Source: Antedon mediterranea
Taxonomy: Eukaryota > Echinodermata > Crinoidea > Comatulida > Antedonidae
NCBI RefSeq assembly: GCF_964355755.1
Contig: NC_092673.1
Location: forward strand, 15,131,001 to 15,195,000
DNA: 64,000 bases
Direction of reading: 5' to 3'
In this document: piece by piece, positions 54,701 through 60,700 of the stretch
Numbering within the stretch: position 1 is the first letter of the stretch
Layout of the letters: the number at the start of each line of letters is the position of its first letter
Notes under the pieces: generated by a model
What the model was told of the DNA's origin: nothing
Databases searched by the model: none
What the model saw: only the letters and a program-made list of their open reading frames with translations
Translations under genes and position numbers: made by a program

Positions 54701-57700
54701 TTTAGCTTAAGCTGCTGAAACTGCTAATATATTACAACATTAAGCTCCTTACAGCTTATGATGTGCTGATACTGCTTAATGCATTATGACATGCTGTGAA
54801 GTTTAGCTTAAGCTACTAAAACTGCTAATATATTACAACATTAAGCTCCTTACAGCTTATGATGTGCTGATACTGCTTAATGCATTATGACATGCTGTGA
54901 AGTTTAGCTTAAGCTGCTGAAACTGCTAATATATTACAACATTAAGCTCCTTACAGCTTATGATGTGCTGATACTGCTTAATGCATTATGACATGCTGTG
55001 AAGTTTAGCTTAAGCTACTAAAACTGCTAATATATTACAACATTAAGCTCCTTACAGCTTATGATGTGCTGATACTGCTTAATGCATTATGACATGCTGT
55101 GAAGTTTAGCTTAAGCTACTAAAACTGCTAATATATTACAACATTAAGCTCCTTACAGCTTATGATGTGCTGATACTGCTTAATGCATTATGACATGCTG
55201 TGAAGTTTAGCTTAAGCTGCTGAAACTGCTAATATATTACAACATTAAGCTCCTTACAGCTTATGATGTGCTGATACTGCTTAATGCATTATGACATGCT
55301 GTGAAGTTTAGCTTAAGCTACTAAAACTGCTAATATATTACAACATTAAGCTCCTTACAGCTTATGATGTGCTGATACTGCTTAATGCATTATGACATGC
55401 TGTGAAGTTTAGCTTAAGCTGCTGAAACTGCTAATATATTACAACATTAAGCTCCTTACAGCTTATGATGTGCTGATACTGCTTAATGCATTATGACATG
55501 CTGTGAAGTTTAGCTTAAGCTACTAAAACTGCTAATATATTACAACATTAAGCTCCTTACAGCTTATGATGTGCTGATACTGCTTAATGCATTATGACAT
55601 GCTGTGAAGTTTAGCTTAAGCTGCTGAAACTGCTAATAATATACAACATTAAGCTCCTTACAGCTTATGATGTGCTGATACTGCTTAATGCATTATGACA
55701 TGCTGTAAAGTTTAGCTTAAGCTGCTGAAACTGCTAATACATTACAACATTAAGCTCCTTACAGCTTATGATGTGCTGATACTGCTTAATGCATTATGAC
55801 ATGCTGTGAAGTTTAGCTTAAGCTGCTGAAACTGCTAATATATTCTAAAATTCTATAAAGTGTTGATTAAGCTGCTAAAACTGCATTAAAATTAAAGATA
55901 CAGGTCAGTAATACCATAACATATTTACCAATTTACACTAGGAAGAAGTTTTTAAATATAGGAAGGAGTTTTTATACTTAGGCCGGAGTTTTTATTATAT
56001 TTAGGAAGGAGTTTTTATTTTAAAAAAGAGTTTAGGGATGACTTTGATATATTTAGAATTATTTATAGGGTTAGGTTTTTATTATTTAGGAATAACTTGT
56101 ATATGTTTAGGGACGACTTTTATATATTAAGGGACGACTTTTATATATTTAGAATTATTATAATTATTTATAAGGTTAGGATTTTAATATTTAGGAAGGA
56201 CTTTTATAAATTTAAGAAAGAGTTTTATATTTAAGGACGAGTTTTATATTTAGAAATGATATTTAGAATCATTATAATTATTTATAAGGTTAGGTTTTTA
56301 ATATTTAGGAAGGAATTTTTCTTTCTTTGTTTCTTAAGTTATTTTAGCTTTAACTATTGTTACAGTAATATCTTGTTGTTTTCTACTATTAATTAGGTTA
56401 TATGCATTATCATGCATATAACCTAATTAATAGTAGAAAACAATTATCATGCATATAACCTCTTGATTCTGTCAAAATCTTTATTTATTTATTTATTTAT
56501 TCTTCCCTTAGCACTATTTTGTCCGTGAATTATCTTGATATCAGTTTCATCTATCTAAGTCAATTTTTCAGAGTATATTCCTTATGGCCAGGAATCGATG
56601 TGGTTATGTTTTCAGGGTGCGCAATCAAACATTACGCGGTCTACGCGCGATTTAACGAAATCACGTTTGTAATCATATCTTCACAAGCATGAATCACTTT
56701 TAAACAAAATTTGGTACTCATAAATTTCAGGTCATATTTCATCATATGGCAATACAATTACGTGCGTAGCGCATATAACGCATGCGTACGTGCGCTTAAA
56801 GTGTTGAAAATTGTCAGAATTTATTTTCGATGAAATTAGAGTACGTTTCAGGCAATTTTAAGCGTTTAAAAAATTGCCATGAGTGCGCATATTTTTGCAC
56901 GCGCACTGCGCGTCAAACGTTAATGCGCACTGTTTGTGTTCGATTACTGTTGTATAACCTTTCTTTAATAATATCATCATATTTTATTCACTTTTCAACG
57001 TGAAACAGCATTATACGAGCACGTCAAAAGTGACGGGCTACGCACGTGTAAGTTAACAAAATGGTGAAAATATGCTAAATTTTAAAATTAATATATATCG
57101 TTAGAATGCTCGGGAACAACTATTTTTTATTTAATTTTCTTGAAGTGTATGTATCATATGTATGATTTATTATGAAATTAGAAGAACAAAAGTTGATTAA
57201 GTCATCATTAATGGCATATTAAATTTAACAAAAGTAATTTCGACAATCAAACAAATTATAACATTTTCTTAGGCCAAAATAACAAACTTAACATTAACTT
57301 TCTTCCTTAAGAAGTTCATATATTAAAGTTAAAAGTATATAGTTTGACAGTGCATCAGTTTTTTTAATTTTTAAAGATGTCATCATAGTAAAACATTATA
57401 ATTCATTGCGGTATGTAATAATCTATCTGCACCAAAGTGGTTACTGCATAGTAAATACACGGAGGAATCTTTCCATAACTTTTAGTCAGTTGTGTATGGC
57501 TCGGTGGTCTCTGCTCGTGTCTATAGCATTCAAGTACCGAGTTCGAGTCTCACCTTGGGAAACCAAACGAAATAAGATTTTTTTTTATTATCCGTATTGG
57601 TTGTTCAATTGTATTTCTTAGTGTTAGATTATACACATGATTTATAATGAAATCTAAATAAAAACACAAATGTGGTTTATGACATTATTATACGCAGAAA

Positions 57701-60700
57701 GATCTTTGATCGGATTATGATACCGGCTATTGTATTTGCGTTAGCAAGATCCTATCATATATTATAAATAACTAACGATTCTGAGAAAATCAATCAATCA
57801 ATATATCTTAAATCAATCAATTATCTTTATTTAAATCAATGCATATAACCTATAATTCGTCATAGTGACGAATTAAATCTAGTTATTTATTGTGTCACAT
57901 GTTGAATACATAGTGATTGGGTTATCATTTCAACAAACAAAATAAATTGTTGGATCACTGCAATGTTATTCACTGTAGTTGTAAAAAGTTATCCAGAAAG
58001 TGTAAGAACAAAATTCCTTTCTGAATACAAAACATAATTTTCCTTATTTGTATCTATTAGTAATTTTAATAAAATTGCATAACAGATTGTTCAATTGTAC
58101 ACTGTAGTTTCAGTTTCATTTCTCCAAACAAATTTTAAGGATCAACGCAATGACCATTGTTGTATCACCTAGTCAAATGTTGATGAAGAGAAAATAAATG
58201 CTGAAAATGAAATTTAGCAATATAACCTTTAAAAAAATACAATACTTTGATAATTTGTCTTGTTTCTGAGTTAAAACCTTTTTTCAATCATGGTTACAAA
58301 ATTTATTTGGAGCTCACATTCATATTCACGAGATTATTGTTTGGCGTTTCCTGTTTGGGTATACTGTATATGCACCTCTGCACGCACTGAATCTACACAT
58401 GCGCTAACCTTGGGTAGGCTCAACATGCCTAATCTAGGCTAAAGCCTGACTAAAATCTAGGCTAAGCCTGACTAAAATCTAGGCTAAGCCTGACTAAAGT
58501 CTAGGCTAAGCCTGACTAAATTCTAGGCTAAGCCTGACTAAAATCTAGGCTAAGCCTGACTAAAATCTAGGCTAAGCCTGACTAAAGTCTAGGCTAAGCC
58601 TGACTAAAATCTAGGCTAAGCTTGACTAAAATCTAGGCTAAGCCTGACTAAAATCTAGGCTACAGTAAGCCTGACTAAAGTCTAGGCTAAGCCTGACTAA
58701 AATCTAGGCTAAGCCTGACTAAAATCTAGGCTAAGCCTGACTAAAATCTAGGCTAAGCCTGACTAAAATCTAGGCTAAGCCTGACTAAAGTCTAGGCTAA
58801 GTCTGACTAAAATCTAGGCTAAGCCTGACTAAAATCTAGGCTAAGCCTGACTAAAATCTAGGCTAAGCCTGACTAAAATCTAGGCTAAGCCTGACTAAAA
58901 TCTAGGCTAAGCCTGACTAAAATCTAGGCTAAGCCTGACTAAAATCTAGGCTAAGCCTGACTAAAATCTAGGCTAAGCCTGACTAAAATCTAGGCTAAGT
59001 CTGACTAAAGTCTAGGCTAAGCCTGACTAAAATCTAGGCTAAGCCTGACTAAAATCTAGGCTAAGCCTGACTAAAATCTAGGCTAAGCCTGACTAAAATC
59101 TAGGCTAAGCCTGACTAAAATCAGCCTCCTACCTTGCCTGAAAGTATATCCTTTTCTTCTCAAAAGCCATTTATAACCATTCCTTGTTATTTTAATATTT
59201 TGTCTAATGGACCAATTATCACAAAATTTAATATTATCATTACGGTGTTTTGTCTGGACCTCAGCCCCACCTTGGTTGGGTGTGACGTAATACAATTTGG
59301 GAAAATAGAGCTGCTTGATCGTCGGAATTGGCACCTAATTTGAAATGTGGAATAAAAATATATTTATTAGTGCCTCTAGGATCTCAGCCCAAATGGCACT
59401 TAAATATAATTTAAAATAGTAAATACAAAAAATATATATTTGTGTCTCCAGCCTCAGCCCCACGATGGTTGGGGCTGGGGTAAGAATATTTGGAAAAATA
59501 GAGCTGCTCGATGGCCGGTAATGGTACTTAATTTCAATTATACAGCTAACAATTGCAGCCAAATAAGCAGCTTAAGCAGTGCTTTCCCAGGGAAAGGAAT
59601 CTTTGCACATTAGCAATTATTCACCTAAAAATTACAGCTTAGGGCGCGTTTATACAACACGCTATTACCTACCTAGTACACGCATATTCAACACGCCTAC
59701 GAGAAGTGTGTTGTATAACATTGAAGAGATTCCGTGTAATGAGATTTTAATTGCAAAAAAGGCTACTTGGCTGAATCCTAAAATTTTGTGGATTCCCGGT
59801 TGCTGTTGGCGTGTTGGAAGTGTCCTCAGGGTATTGTTTTGATCTCTCGTTAAAAAAAAGTATATGCTTTGAAAATGTTGACCAAATCTAGTAGATAATT
59901 GTGCTTTTTTTGCATATTTTAACCGATTTAGCACTTAACATTAACGCTAATCCAATGTTAGCATAATTTGGCAAAATGTAGCATAGTTTTATCCTAATTC
60001 TAAAACATTTTTTTTCATAATTTTAAAAGCAGATTTAAAAACTGAATAAACTAAATTTTAAACGAAATGATCCTTTATAAAAATCCTTTAAAAAACTCAT
60101 ATTAATTCATAATGCATGCGAGTATACATACAACTTAGGATTATGAACTACGGTATTACACGGTATTACTATTTAATGTATAACTGCAAGATTTTTGTGG
60201 GGTTGACCTCGGCCCGTGCAACACGCTAAAAATTAAAGACGTGTTCAAATTTAGGGTGTTGTATAAACACAGCCTTAGAATGCGTCAGCAGAATAAGCAG
60301 TTTAAGCAGTGACTTCACGGGGAAAGGAATCATTGCAAATTAGCAACTAATCAGCACAACATAGCAGCTTAAAATGCTTCAGCAAAATAAGCAGCTTAAG
60401 CAGTGACTTCACAGGAAAAGGAATCTTTGCTTTAACAATTAATAAGCAAAGCATTGCAGCCTACATTGCTTAAGCAAAATAATCAGCTTAAGCAGTGATT
60501 TCACGGGGAAAAGAATCATTGCAAATTAGCAATTAATTAGCAAAACATTGCAGCTTATAATGCAAAATAAACAGCTTAATTAAGCAGAACTTACAGCGGA
60601 AAACATATTTGCAAATAAGCAATTGATGAGCACTCAATTGCAGTTGAATGTCCAGGGGAACAAGTGATCCCTAAGCAAAATAGTAAATAGTTAAAAATAT

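Noticed and set aside
59083-59934. Several 70-90-codon frames on both strands
   Set aside because: They overlap repeats and a MITE, have no recognisable domain and lack splice or start context.
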